A stretch of DNA of 64,000 nucleotides, from the NCBI RefSeq assembly GCF_000612585.1, contig NZ_JFCA01000031.1, forward strand, positions 33,182 to 97,181. Direction: 5' to 3'. This stretch comes from Pseudomonas sp. CHM02. GTDB lineage: Bacteria; Pseudomonadota; Gammaproteobacteria; Pseudomonadales; Pseudomonadaceae. Below, piece by piece: positions 7,266-17,146 of the stretch. The notes beneath the pieces were generated by a model, which did no database searches, was not told the origin of the DNA, and saw only the letters and a program-made list of their open reading frames with translations. Each line of letters starts with the position of its first letter. The first letter of the stretch is position 1. A program made the position numbers and the translations under genes.

Positions 7266-9653
7266 TTACCAGTTGTAGGCAACTTTACCGTAATAGAACG
7301 CGCCGCTGTAACCGTACGGCGAAAAAGTGCTATAGGCCAAATTGCCACCACTGCTGGCGAACGCATTGACCTTTTCCGGGTATTTATCGGTGACGTTGTC
7401 GCCGCCCAAGGTGAAGGTCCAGTTCTTCAGCTTGTAGTCTGCCGACAGATCCAGCACCCACGCAGCCTTGAAGGTCTGGTCATTGACCTTGTCGGCCTGG
7501 TAGCTGGTGAACTCACCATAGCGCACCAGATTGCTGTGCAGCGCCCAGTTGCCAAACGTGAAGTCGTTACCCAGGCTCAGCTTGTGCTCGGGCGTGGTAT
7601 CGCCCAGCAAACCGCTTTTCTCGCGACGGTCCACCCGCAACAGGTTCACACCCAGGCTGTCGAGGATCGCCGGGTTGGCCTTCACGTCGGTGACTTTGGT
7701 GTGGTTGTAGTTGTAGCCCACGGTGCTGTTCCAACGAATACCGTTATCGAACTGATAGCGATAGTTGGCCACCAGGTCGACACCGTCGGTACTGGTGTCG
7801 GTGGCGTTGGTGAAGTAACGGGCGCTGGTGTAGTTGATATTGCCCACGCCATTGGCTTGCAGGTAGGCAATCGCCGCCGGGTTGAGGTTCAGGTTTGACG
7901 ACAGGCTGATGCGGTCGCGGATGTCGATACGGTACACATCGAGTGTCACGGTCAGGTCATCGGCGGGCTCCAGCACTAGGCCGAGGCTGTAGTTGCGCGA
8001 TTTTTCAGCCTTGAGGTCTTCGGCCCCGAGCAAGCGCGCCACCTGGCTGTTGGCCGGGAAGGTGCCCGCTTCCTGGATGGTACTGCCGATCAGCTGCGAC
8101 GAGGTGTAGGCGAAGTTCTGCTGGGCCAGGGACGGCGCGCGGAAACCATTGGAAATACTGCCGCGCAACGCCACTTGCGGGGTGAAGTCGTAGCGGGCCG
8201 ACAGCGAGCCACTGACGTTGGAACCGAAGTCACTGTAGTCCTCATGGCGCACGGCGGCCGAAGCGCTGAGTTTTTCGGTGAAGTTGGTTTCCAGGTCCAG
8301 GTACTGCGCCCAGTTATGCCGTGTGCTGGTGCCGGCGTCGGCATCGCGGAAGCCGCCCAGGCCGGAGCTGCCGGTCTGGTAGTAAGACGCCGGCTCACCT
8401 GCCTCGATCTCATACCCCTGGTGCAGGTATTCGCCACCAAAGGCCACGGACACCGGATAGGGCAGGAAGCCCACGTCGAATTCACGGGACAGGTCCAGGC
8501 TGACTTGCTTCTGGTCGTTGCTCAGAGTGCCGTTGTTGAACTTGCGCGGCGTGGCCAGGCCCAGTGAGGTGTTGATGGTTTCAGTGCCCAGCTCGTACTG
8601 GTTCTTGCCGTAGTTGGCCGACAGGTCGTAATGCCAGTCATAAGCCAGTAAGCCGCGCAGGCCCACTACCAGCGAGGTGTCTTCCAGGTTGCCCTTGATC
8701 AGCGGCAGGTAGCCATTGGGGTTGAGCGCCGGGATGTTGTTGGAGGCGTTGCTCGCCCGGTAGAACGCCGCCGTCTCGCCGCGGCGCTTGCTATAGCCAC
8801 CGAAGGTGTAGAACTCGGCCGCATCGTTGAAGGAATACTCCGAGTTGAACTGGAATTTTCCTTCATTGGTGGCCGGTTCGCCCTGGCGGAACACACGCTG
8901 GCCGTAGGTGGTGGAGCCAATACTGGCCGGGCGGTAATCATTGCCGGCACGGTTGGTGTAATCGTTATCGGCGCCTTCGGCCGACAGGTTGATGAAGCCG
9001 TTATCGCCCAACGCCAGGCCGGTATTGCCGCTGACATTACGCTGGATTCCGTCGCCCTTCTTGTATTCGCCGAACTTGGTGGAGATCGAGCCGCCATGGT
9101 CGGCGTGCTTGAGGATGACGTTGATCACCCCGGCAATCGCATCAGAGCCATAGCGGGCGGACGCGCCGTCACGCAGTACTTCGATATGGTCCACCGCCGA
9201 CAGCGGGATCGCGTTCAAATCCGCCGGGGCCGACCCACGGCCCACCGCGCCGCCAAGGTTGACGAAAGCACTGGTGTGGCGACGCTTGCCATTGACGAGC
9301 ACCAGCACCTGATCCGGCGACAGACCGCGCAACTGCGCAGGGCGCACCAGTTCAGCGCCGTCCACCAGGCTTGGACGCGGGAAGTTGATCGACGGAATCA
9401 GCCGCGCCAACACCGCGCCCAGTTCATCGGAGCCGGAACTGCGCAAGGAGTCGCCGGAAATCACATCGATCGGAGACAGCGACGCACTGGCGGTACGCTC
9501 TTGGGCGCGGGTGCCGGTGACGATCACGGTGTCGAGTTTAGGTGCATCGGTGGCGGACGTTTCGGCCGCGAAGACTGGATTGAATCCCACGGAGGTCAGC
9601 AAATTGGCCGACAAAATCGCCGTGTACAGCGCGTGTTTCTTGTAGCTCCCCAT
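7266..9653 (-). CDS. TonB-dependent outer-membrane receptor, ligand unknown
   Basis: A protein of 795 residues with a signal peptide (ending VFAAE), a TonB-box-like DTVIVTG stretch just after it, a plug domain (LRGLSPDQVLVLVNGKRR, then the IEVLRDGASARYGSDAIAGVINV motif) and a large beta-barrel ending in an aromatic residue (AYNW). The start was moved to the ATG at 9653, where AAGGGGAG lies four bases ahead; sixteen codons further up are open but look unused. No siderophore gene or sigma/anti-sigma pair adjoins it and there is no N-terminal signalling extension. The ligand could be iron-related or an organic nutrient. Confidence 0.9.
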   Translation of the reverse strand: MGSYKKHALYTAILSANLLTSVGFNPVFAAETSATDAPKLDTVIVTGTRAQERTASASLSPIDVISGDSLRSSGSDELGAVLARLIPSINFPRPSLVDGAELVRPAQLRGLSPDQVLVLVNGKRRHTSAFVNLGGAVGRGSAPADLNAIPLSAVDHIEVLRDGASARYGSDAIAGVINVILKHADHGGSISTKFGEYKKGDGIQRNVSGNTGLALGDNGFINLSAEGADNDYTNRAGNDYRPASIGSTTYGQRVFRQGEPATNEGKFQFNSEYSFNDAAEFYTFGGYSKRRGETAAFYRASNASNNIPALNPNGYLPLIKGNLEDTSLVVGLRGLLAYDWHYDLSANYGKNQYELGTETINTSLGLATPRKFNNGTLSNDQKQVSLDLSREFDVGFLPYPVSVAFGGEYLHQGYEIEAGEPASYYQTGSSGLGGFRDADAGTSTRHNWAQYLDLETNFTEKLSASAAVRHEDYSDFGSNVSGSLSARYDFTPQVALRGSISNGFRAPSLAQQNFAYTSSQLIGSTIQEAGTFPANSQVARLLGAEDLKAEKSRNYSLGLVLEPADDLTVTLDVYRIDIRDRISLSSNLNLNPAAIAYLQANGVGNINYTSARYFTNATDTSTDGVDLVANYRYQFDNGIRWNSTVGYNYNHTKVTDVKANPAILDSLGVNLLRVDRREKSGLLGDTTPEHKLSLGNDFTFGNWALHSNLVRYGEFTSYQADKVNDQTFKAAWVLDLSADYKLKNWTFTLGGDNVTDKYPEKVNAFASSGGNLAYSTFSPYGYSGAFYYGKVAYNW

Positions 9654-9980
9654 ACCGCTCCCCTTGGATTCCAAACCCAGAACCTCGTGCTCTGGGCTCA
9701 TACGATCGATCCGGCTGGCGGGCGGTGGCGGTCAGTTGTTGGTTGTTGTGAATGAGTCGGTAGTCCGTTGAGATATAGCTTAATGATATTTATGTAACAA
9801 ATTAAATACCTTTAAAGAATAAGCAAAAGCATAAGCAACCCGCCCACTCGTCAGGATTGGGCGCGCCAATCCCGCTACTTTCAGCCCCGGTTCAGCCTGG
9901 GAGCGCGCCAAGCCGTCAAAATGACGCCTACCTCACGACCCACCTAGCCGCCCACCAAACCGACTATCGAGGTCGCACCC
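9654..9980. other. AT-rich divergent promoter region, TonB receptor / small OMP
   Basis: No gene is seen in these 327 bases. An AT-rich core lies at about 9770-9840 and contains, on the minus strand, TTGCTT-N16-TAATTT (plausible -35/-10 for the TonB receptor). Two direct ATAAGCA repeats start at 9820 and 9832, twelve bases apart, which could be a regulator site. No convincing Fur-box 19-mer was seen by eye. Confidence 0.45.
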
Positions 9981-10463
9981 ATGAAGAAATTCCGACTGCC
10001 TGGCCTGCTGTTCCTGGCCCAGGCCACCACCGCCCTGGCGGGCGAAGCGCCAGCGACTGAAGACGACAAAGGCTTCTGGTACGCGCAGACCAGCGTCTAC
10101 ACCCGGCACTTCGCGCCGGACCCGGAGCACAACAACAACCAGGACCTGATCGGCCTGGAGCGCAATGAAGCCTCAGGTTTTGTGTATGGCGGGGCAACGT
10201 TTCGCAACTCGTTCCGCCAGCGTTCGTACTACGCCTACGCGGGCAAACGCTATGACATGGCGGACTATCCGGTGTATTTGAAGCTGACAGGCGGAGCGAT
10301 CCAGGGCTATCGCGGCAAGTACCGCGACAAAATCCCGTTGAACCGTTATGGCGTGGCGCCGGTGATCATTCCGTCGGTGGGCACGCATTACGGGCCGGTG
10401 GCGGCGGAGTTGGTGTTGCTGGGGTTCAATGCGGCAATGGTGACGACCGGCGTACGGTTCTAG
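9981..10463 (+). CDS. Small predicted outer-membrane beta-barrel protein, function unknown
   Basis: A 160-residue protein with a Sec signal peptide (residues 1-20, ending ALAG). The mature part begins GFWYAQTSVYTRHF and has alternating aromatic/polar stretches, tyrosine-rich turns (RSYYAYAGKRY) and a terminal FNAAMVTTGVRF that looks like a final beta-strand ending in phenylalanine, the outer-membrane insertion signal. The length and opening strand resemble eight-stranded barrels such as PagP/PagL, but I see no proof of either activity. A GAGG site precedes the ATG. It diverges from the TonB receptor and is followed by a REP pair. Confidence 0.7.
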   Translation: MKKFRLPGLLFLAQATTALAGEAPATEDDKGFWYAQTSVYTRHFAPDPEHNNNQDLIGLERNEASGFVYGGATFRNSFRQRSYYAYAGKRYDMADYPVYLKLTGGAIQGYRGKYRDKIPLNRYGVAPVIIPSVGTHYGPVAAELVLLGFNAAMVTTGVRF

Positions 10464-10472
10464 AACTGTCCC

Positions 10473-10556
10473 TGTAGGAGCCGGCTTGCCGGCAATGAGG
10501 CCAGTGGGAATTGCGCAACTCGTCAGGACGCAATCGCCGGCAAGCCGGCGCCTACA
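10473..10556. repeat. REP pair (TGTAGGAGCCGGCTTGCCGGC type)
   Basis: TGTAGGAGCCGGCTTGCCGGC at the left and GCCGGCAAGCCGGCGCCTACA at the right are inverted copies around a 42-base spacer. This REP doublet lies between two converging genes. Confidence 0.85.
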
Positions 10557-10569
10557 GAGGGGCTCGGCG

Positions 10570-11538
10570 TCAGGGACGCGGAGCGTAGGCAAACACGTCG
10601 GCGCGCATCTGATGTGCATCCATGCCGGCGTCGACCAGTGCGTCCAGAGTGCCATAGATCATCGCCGGTGAGCCGCTGGCGTAGACGTGCACCGACTTGA
10701 GGTCGCTGATGTCTTCGCACACTGCTTCATGCAGCAACCCGCAGCGCCCTTCCCAGCCGCACAGGTCGCTGACGACCTTGTGCAGGAACAGGTTGGGCAG
10801 TTGCAGCCACTGGTCCCAGTGTTCGATCTCGTAGAAGTCTTCCGGGCGACGCACGCCCCAGTACAGGTGCACCGGGTGCTTGAAGCCGGAGGCGCGGCAA
10901 TGTTCGATCAGGCTGTGCATCTGCGCCATGCCGGTGCCGGCGGCGATCAGCACCAGCGGCCCATTCGGCAGCTCGGCCAGGTGGGTGTCGCCGAACGGGA
11001 GTTCGACACGCGCCATCTGGTTGCGCTGCAGTTGCTCCAGCAGGCTGCGCGCACTGTCTTCACGGACCAGCACATGCAGCTCCAGCTCGCGTCCGGCGTG
11101 GGGCGCCGACGCCAGGGAGAATGCCGACTTTTCGCCGCTCTCCCGCTCGATCATCAGGTATTGCCCGGCGTGGTAACGCACCGCCTTGCCGGCTGGCGCA
11201 CGCAGGCGGACCCGCCACACATCGCCCCCGACCTCTACGCATTCACTCAATTGGCACGACAACTTGCGCAACGGCAACTCTCCCGGCGCCAGCACGCCAT
11301 CCCACAACACAACGCAATCTTCCAGCGGCTCGGCGATGCAGGTGTAGAACTCACCATGGTCACGCACCTCGCCGGCTTGCTGCACCCGGCCCTCCACCAG
11401 CAGCGCCGCACACACATGGCATACGCCATTACGACAGGCCTGGGGGCATTCGTAGCCCAGGCGGCGTGCGCCTTCGAGGATTCGCTCGCCGGGGACCAGC
11501 TCCAGCACGGCGCCGGAAGGTTGCAGGGTTACACGCAT
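10570..11538 (-). CDS. 2Fe-2S ferredoxin-type NAD(P)H-flavin reductase
   Basis: A 322-residue, two-part electron-transfer protein. Residues 1-90 form a plant-type ferredoxin domain with C-x4-C-x2-C (CRNGVCHVC) and a fourth cysteine in FYTCIAE. Residues about 95-322 form a ferredoxin reductase-like flavin and NAD(P)H domain with YHAGQYLMIE, FSLASAPH, LIAAGTGMAQMHSL and YASGSPAMIYG. Databases often call the family CDP-6-deoxy-glucoseen reductase, but no deoxysugar genes are near. Its ATG overlaps the ubiD stop (TGATG), so the two are translated together. In E. coli ubiD is followed by the flavin reductase fre; by analogy this enzyme may supply reduced flavin for UbiX/UbiD chemistry. Confidence 0.85.
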   Translation of the reverse strand: MRVTLQPSGAVLELVPGERILEGARRLGYECPQACRNGVCHVCAALLVEGRVQQAGEVRDHGEFYTCIAEPLEDCVVLWDGVLAPGELPLRKLSCQLSECVEVGGDVWRVRLRAPAGKAVRYHAGQYLMIERESGEKSAFSLASAPHAGRELELHVLVREDSARSLLEQLQRNQMARVELPFGDTHLAELPNGPLVLIAAGTGMAQMHSLIEHCRASGFKHPVHLYWGVRRPEDFYEIEHWDQWLQLPNLFLHKVVSDLCGWEGRCGLLHEAVCEDISDLKSVHVYASGSPAMIYGTLDALVDAGMDAHQMRADVFAYAPRP

Positions 11539-13004
11539 CAATCTATTCCCAATTCTTTCCAGATCGCATCGACACGCGCCGTGACGGCTTCATCCTTGAC
11601 GATCACCCGGCCCCACTCGCGGGTGGTTTCACCCGGCCATTTGTGGGTGGCGTCCAGGCCCATCTTCGAACCCAGGCCCGATACGGGAGAGGCGAAATCG
11701 AGGTAGTCGATCGGCGTGTTGTCGATCATCACCGTGTCGCGCTTGGGGTCCATGCGCGTGGTGATGGCCCAGATCACGTCGTTCCAGTCGCGGGCATTGA
11801 TGTCGTCGTCGGTGACGATAACGAACTTGGTGTACATGAACTGTCGCAAAAACGACCACACACCGAGCATTACCCGCTTGGCATGGCCCGGGTACGACTT
11901 CTTCATGGTCACGATGGCCATGCGATACGAGCAGCCTTCCGGCGGCAGGTAGAAGTCGGTGATCTCCGGGAATTGCTTCTGCAGGATCGGCACGAACACT
12001 TCGTTGAGCGCCACGCCCAGGATAGCCGGCTCATCCGGCGGACGACCGGTGTAGGTGCTGTGGTAGATCGGCTTGATCCGATGGGTGATGCGCTCGACGG
12101 TGAACACCGGGAAGCTGTCGACTTCGTTGTAGTAGCCGGTGTGGTCGCCGTAAGGGCCTTCATCGGCCATTTCGCCCGGATGAATCACCCCTTCGAGGAT
12201 GATTTCAGCGGTGGCCGGCACTTGCAGCTCGTTGCCACGGCATTTCACCAGCTCGGTGCGGTTACCGCGCAACAGGCCGGCGAAGGCGTATTCGGACAGG
12301 CTGTCAGGCACCGGGGTCACAGCACCGAGGATGGTGGCCGGGTCGGCGCCCAGGGCCACGGAGACCGGGAACGGCTTGCCAGGGTGTTTCTCGCACCACT
12401 CGCGGAAATCCAGCGCGCCGCCACGGTGGCTCAGCCAGCGCATGATCACCTTGTTGCGGCCGATCACTTGCTGTCGGTAGATACCGAGGTTCTGGCGGTC
12501 TTTGTTCGGGCCCTTGGTGACGGTCAGGCCCCAGGTGATCAGCGGGCCGACATCGCCGGGCCAGCAGGTCTGCACGGGCAGCATGGCGAGGTCGACGTCA
12601 TCGCCTTCGATGACCACTTCCTGGCACACCGCGTCCTTGACCACTTTGGGGGCCATGGCAATGATCTTGCGGAAGATCGGCAGCTTCGACCAGGCATCCT
12701 TGAGCCCCTTGGGCGGCTCGGGCTCCTTGAGGAAGGCCAGCAGCTTGCCGATCTCGCGCAACTCGCTGACCGACTCGGCGCCCATGCCAAAGGCCACGCG
12801 CTCGGGGGTGCCGAACAGGTTGCCAAGCACCGGGATATCAAAGCCGGTCGGATTCTCGAACAGCAGCGCCGGGCCCTTGTTGCGCAAGGTACGGTCGCAA
12901 ATCTCAGTCATCTCCAGCACCGGGGAAATCGGCATCTGGATACGTTTCAACTCTCCGCGCTGCTCAAGTTGCTGCACGAAATCCCGAAGATCCTTGAATT
13001 TCAT
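11538..13004 (-). CDS. ubiD: 4-hydroxy-3-polyprenylbenzoate decarboxylase
   Basis: A 488-residue UbiD-family enzyme that removes the carboxyl group from 4-hydroxy-3-polyprenylbenzoate in ubiquinone synthesis, using prenylated FMN made by UbiX. The full-length fold is recognisable: MKFKDLRDFVQQLEQ at the N-terminus, SVALGADPATILGAV, EIILEGVIHPGEMADEGPYGDHTGYYN with the catalytic glutamate region, and VIVTDDDINARDWNDV. The start at 13004 was chosen over the GTG four codons upstream because UbiD proteins begin M-K-(F/Y)-x-D-L-R-D-F. It is followed without a gap by the flavin reductase. Confidence 0.96.
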   Translation of the reverse strand: MKFKDLRDFVQQLEQRGELKRIQMPISPVLEMTEICDRTLRNKGPALLFENPTGFDIPVLGNLFGTPERVAFGMGAESVSELREIGKLLAFLKEPEPPKGLKDAWSKLPIFRKIIAMAPKVVKDAVCQEVVIEGDDVDLAMLPVQTCWPGDVGPLITWGLTVTKGPNKDRQNLGIYRQQVIGRNKVIMRWLSHRGGALDFREWCEKHPGKPFPVSVALGADPATILGAVTPVPDSLSEYAFAGLLRGNRTELVKCRGNELQVPATAEIILEGVIHPGEMADEGPYGDHTGYYNEVDSFPVFTVERITHRIKPIYHSTYTGRPPDEPAILGVALNEVFVPILQKQFPEITDFYLPPEGCSYRMAIVTMKKSYPGHAKRVMLGVWSFLRQFMYTKFVIVTDDDINARDWNDVIWAITTRMDPKRDTVMIDNTPIDYLDFASPVSGLGSKMGLDATHKWPGETTREWGRVIVKDEAVTARVDAIWKELGID

Positions 13005-13063
13005 TAACCATGCCACCCGTAAAATAGGCGTACATCCTACCTGCTCTGACGGCGGCTGGCAGC

Positions 13064-15046
13064 TTAATTGGCCGTCAGCCCCCGTGATTGCAGAGAACGG
13101 AACAGCGGTTCCAGAAAGGCCTCGATGTGCCGCGCGCCCACATCAGAGAGATGGTTGTCGTCGGTGTAGAGCGCGCGGCCATTGAGTTCGACCCGACACA
13201 GGCCATCGGCGCCACACAGCAGGGGGGCGGGGTCCAGTACGCCGACGCCGCTGTCGGCGGCCGCCAATTCGTCGAAAAGTCGAGTGATAAAGGCCTGGCG
13301 CTCCACGTGTTCCTCCAAGGGCAGCCCTTCCCTGTCCACCGGGCGGTGCATCATCGTCAGGCGACTGAGGCGGTACGGCACAATGATTTCCTGCAACGGC
13401 ACTTCCTTGACCAGCCATACCCGATGCCCGGCGGCGCGCAACCCGCTGATGCGCTCGCGCAGGCCCTGGGCGAACCGCTGTTCAGCCACGGCACGCACGT
13501 ACTTGCCAGTGCCAGGCTCTTTTAGCGCGTGCTCTTTGTCCCCTGACATTTGCCCATAGAGGTACAGGCTCCAACGTGCCGCCAAAACCACATCGCTGAA
13601 CGACTGTTCGGCCAAGGCTTTCTCGACGCGCTGGTTGAAATGCGCACAACGGGCGATATTTTCCAGACCATCCAGCGGCATACAGCCGGCGAAACTGGCC
13701 TGGACCAGGCTGATATCGTGTCGATTGGCAGCGTCCTCCAGGGCCGGAATCAACGCGGTGGCATGGCTGTCACCCCAAACCAGCGCGGACACCGAGCGGC
13801 CTTTGGGGCCGAAGTGGCAGAACAGGCGGTCATCCGGCGTGTCCTTGTCGGCCATGCAGGCCATCAACGCCGGGCTCCATGTCTTTGCCTGGGCATAACG
13901 CAGCGCCTGCTCGGACAAGCGCCAAGGCACACCGTCGGCTTCGCGCAACGCCAAGCCGGTAAAACCGAGGCCCAGGATGCCGGCGAGGCCGGCTGCCAGG
14001 ATTGCCTTGCGCCCGGCCAGCAAGCGCTTTTCGCGAAACGGTGCTTCCACGAATCGCCAGGACAGATAACCCAGCACCAGGCTCAGCAGCAGAAGGCCGG
14101 CCAGCTCAAGCGTGCTCAAGCCATCCACCGCGGCATAGTTGGCGTACACGAACACCGGCCAGTGCCACAGGTACCAGGAATATGAAATAAGCCCAATACC
14201 CACCATCACCCGCGAGCTCATCAGGCGCCCGACCCAAGTGTGTTGCTGTCCGTTGGCCCAGATCAACCCGACCACGCCCAGCACCGGCAGCAGCGCGGCC
14301 GCACCAGGGAACGGTGTGTGTCGATCAAAACCGAACACGGCAATCAGGATCAGGCCCATGGACACCAGGCTGACCCCTTGGGCCACGGCCGGCGAGGCGC
14401 GCCAGTTACGCATGGGCAGTACCGCCAGCATGGCCCCGGCGAGTAATTCCCAGGCACGCAGGTGCAACAGATAGAAGGCTTTTTGCGGCTGATGCGTGAC
14501 CGCCCAGACACTCATGCCGAAAGACACCAGCAGCACGCCGAACAGCGCCAGGCGCCAATACTTCAAACGGCTTGAAAGCAGTGTCAGCAAAAGCGGGAAG
14601 ACGATGTAGAACTGTTCCTCCACCGCCAGCGACCAGGTATGCAATAACGGCTTGATATCAGAGGCGGCGTCAAAATAACCGTGCTGGCGTGCAAACAACA
14701 GATTGGAACTGAATGTCGCCTGGTAGTGCACCGAGCGCCCCAACGCTGCGTAGTCCTTGGGCGCCAGCAGGAACCAGCCCGCCACCAGCGTCGTCGCCAT
14801 CATCACGAACAGTGGCGGCAGGATACGCCGGGCGCGGCGCGCCCAGAAATCAACAAAACTGAAACGCCCGGCCTGGCGTTCTCGCCAGATGATCGAGGTG
14901 ATCAGGAAACCGGAAATCACAAAAAACACATCTACGCCGACGAAGCCGCCCGAGACGCCCGGTACACCAAAATGGAACAGCACAACAGCCAGGACAGCAA
15001 TGGCACGCAGGCCGTCGATGTCTCTCCGATAAGCAAGAGTGGTCAT
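13064..15046 (-). CDS. Membrane acyltransferase with SGNH domain (OafA-like)
   Basis: A 660-residue two-domain protein. Residues 1-360 are an acyltransferase-3 domain with about ten membrane segments, starting RRDIDGLRAIAVLAVVLFHFG and GGFVGVDVFFVISGFLI, the hallmark of the OafA/YrhL family. The C-terminal part (about 400-655) is a periplasmic SGNH domain with WGDSHATALIPAL holding the serine and TDDNHLSDVG holding the Asp-His pair. Such enzymes O-acetylate surface polysaccharides such as O-antigen or peptidoglycan; the target here is unknown and no polysaccharide cluster adjoins it. No clear ribosome site precedes the ATG. Confidence 0.9.
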   Translation of the reverse strand: MTTLAYRRDIDGLRAIAVLAVVLFHFGVPGVSGGFVGVDVFFVISGFLITSIIWRERQAGRFSFVDFWARRARRILPPLFVMMATTLVAGWFLLAPKDYAALGRSVHYQATFSSNLLFARQHGYFDAASDIKPLLHTWSLAVEEQFYIVFPLLLTLLSSRLKYWRLALFGVLLVSFGMSVWAVTHQPQKAFYLLHLRAWELLAGAMLAVLPMRNWRASPAVAQGVSLVSMGLILIAVFGFDRHTPFPGAAALLPVLGVVGLIWANGQQHTWVGRLMSSRVMVGIGLISYSWYLWHWPVFVYANYAAVDGLSTLELAGLLLLSLVLGYLSWRFVEAPFREKRLLAGRKAILAAGLAGILGLGFTGLALREADGVPWRLSEQALRYAQAKTWSPALMACMADKDTPDDRLFCHFGPKGRSVSALVWGDSHATALIPALEDAANRHDISLVQASFAGCMPLDGLENIARCAHFNQRVEKALAEQSFSDVVLAARWSLYLYGQMSGDKEHALKEPGTGKYVRAVAEQRFAQGLRERISGLRAAGHRVWLVKEVPLQEIIVPYRLSRLTMMHRPVDREGLPLEEHVERQAFITRLFDELAAADSGVGVLDPAPLLCGADGLCRVELNGRALYTDDNHLSDVGARHIEAFLEPLFRSLQSRGLTAN

Positions 15047-15148
15047 AAATCAATGGTCAGCCAGATACGAATGGGGATGAGCGTAGCTGCACCCATCTTT
15101 TTGTTTCTTAACTGACACTCAAGGTGAGTAAACCTCCCCTTTTCGACA

Positions 15149-15184
15149 CAAAAAAAATGGCGCCCCTGAGGGCGCCATTTTTTC
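15149..15184 (-). terminator. Rho-independent terminator after rho
   Basis: ATGGCGCC and GGCGCCAT form an eight-pair GC-rich stem around a short loop, flanked by A and T runs on both sides, so it can terminate transcription in either direction. It lies 18 bases beyond the rho stop codon and also ends any readthrough into the acyltransferase gene. Confidence 0.9.
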
Positions 15185-15201
15185 GGACCTGAAACGTCGT
15201 A

Positions 15202-16461
<1,260 letters not shown>

Positions 16462-16657
16462 ATAGGAATGACGTAATCATTTATGGAGGGGGGAAATTAA
16501 GCTTTTGGCTTAATGAGGCCGCGCCGCAGAGAAGGCGACAGGATCGCGTACTAATCGAAAAGGAATGCGTCGGCGACGGCTTGCAGGGGGCAGTGGAGAA
16601 ACCAGTGCGGGGCCGAATGTACCACCTGAGTTTCAGAGCGTCTAGCCCTGTTTCACG

Positions 16658-16687
16658 AAAAAGCCCCGCTATTTGCGGGGCTTTTTT
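16658..16687 (-). terminator. Rho-independent terminator after trxA
   Basis: AAAGCCCCGC and GCGGGGCTTT form a strong stem around TATTT, followed by a T run. It lies just beyond the trxA stop and separates trxA from rho, so rho must have its own promoter in the stretch 16462-16657. Confidence 0.9.
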
Positions 16688-16695
16688 GATGACGC

Positions 16696-17025
16696 TTAGA
16701 TGTTCGCGTCGAGGAAAGCTTGCAGCTGAGACTTCGACAGCGCGCCGACCTTGGTCGCCTCGACGTTGCCGTTCTTGAACAACATCAGCGTAGGAATACC
16801 ACGCACGCCATGCTTGGCCGGGGTTTCCTGGTTCTCGTCGATGTTCAGCTTGGCAATGATCAGCTTGCCTTCGTAGGTAGTCGCAATGTCGTCCAGGACT
16901 GGAGCGATCATTTTGCAAGGGCCACACCATTCAGCCCAGTAGTCAACCAGCACCGGGCCTTCAGCCTTGAGTACTTCGGCCTCAAAGGTCGCGTCGGTGA
17001 CGTGCTTGATAAGATCGTTGCTCAT
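16696..17025 (-). CDS. trxA: Thioredoxin 1
   Basis: A 109-residue cytoplasmic thioredoxin, the usual length. The redox-active WCGPC motif is at residues 32-36 and the cis-proline loop is GVRGIPTLMLF. It reduces protein disulfides using electrons from thioredoxin reductase. The start at 17025 is supported by GGAG nine bases ahead and by MSNDLIKHVTD, a typical opening; an upstream in-frame ATG would add fourteen residues with no family support. The trxA-rho order is conserved in Pseudomonas. Confidence 0.97.
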   Translation of the reverse strand: MSNDLIKHVTDATFEAEVLKAEGPVLVDYWAEWCGPCKMIAPVLDDIATTYEGKLIIAKLNIDENQETPAKHGVRGIPTLMLFKNGNVEATKVGALSKSQLQAFLDANI

Positions 17026-17146
17026 GGATGTCTCCGGATTGTAAGCAAAAAAAACGTGGCCCATCATAGCCGCCCTTCCCCCGTTCAGGAAGCCGCCTCT
17101 GATTGAGTCTTCCTATGATGGCGCATGAGTTTGGGTATAGCCCGAC

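Noticed and set aside
10570..11538. Deoxysugar biosynthesis enzyme (glucoseen reductase)
   Set aside because: No sugar nucleotide genes are near; ubiD coupling makes a flavin or electron-transfer role more likely.
11121..13007. Plus-strand frame of 628 residues opposite ubiD
   Set aside because: No recognisable domain, while the other strand codes for a full UbiD.
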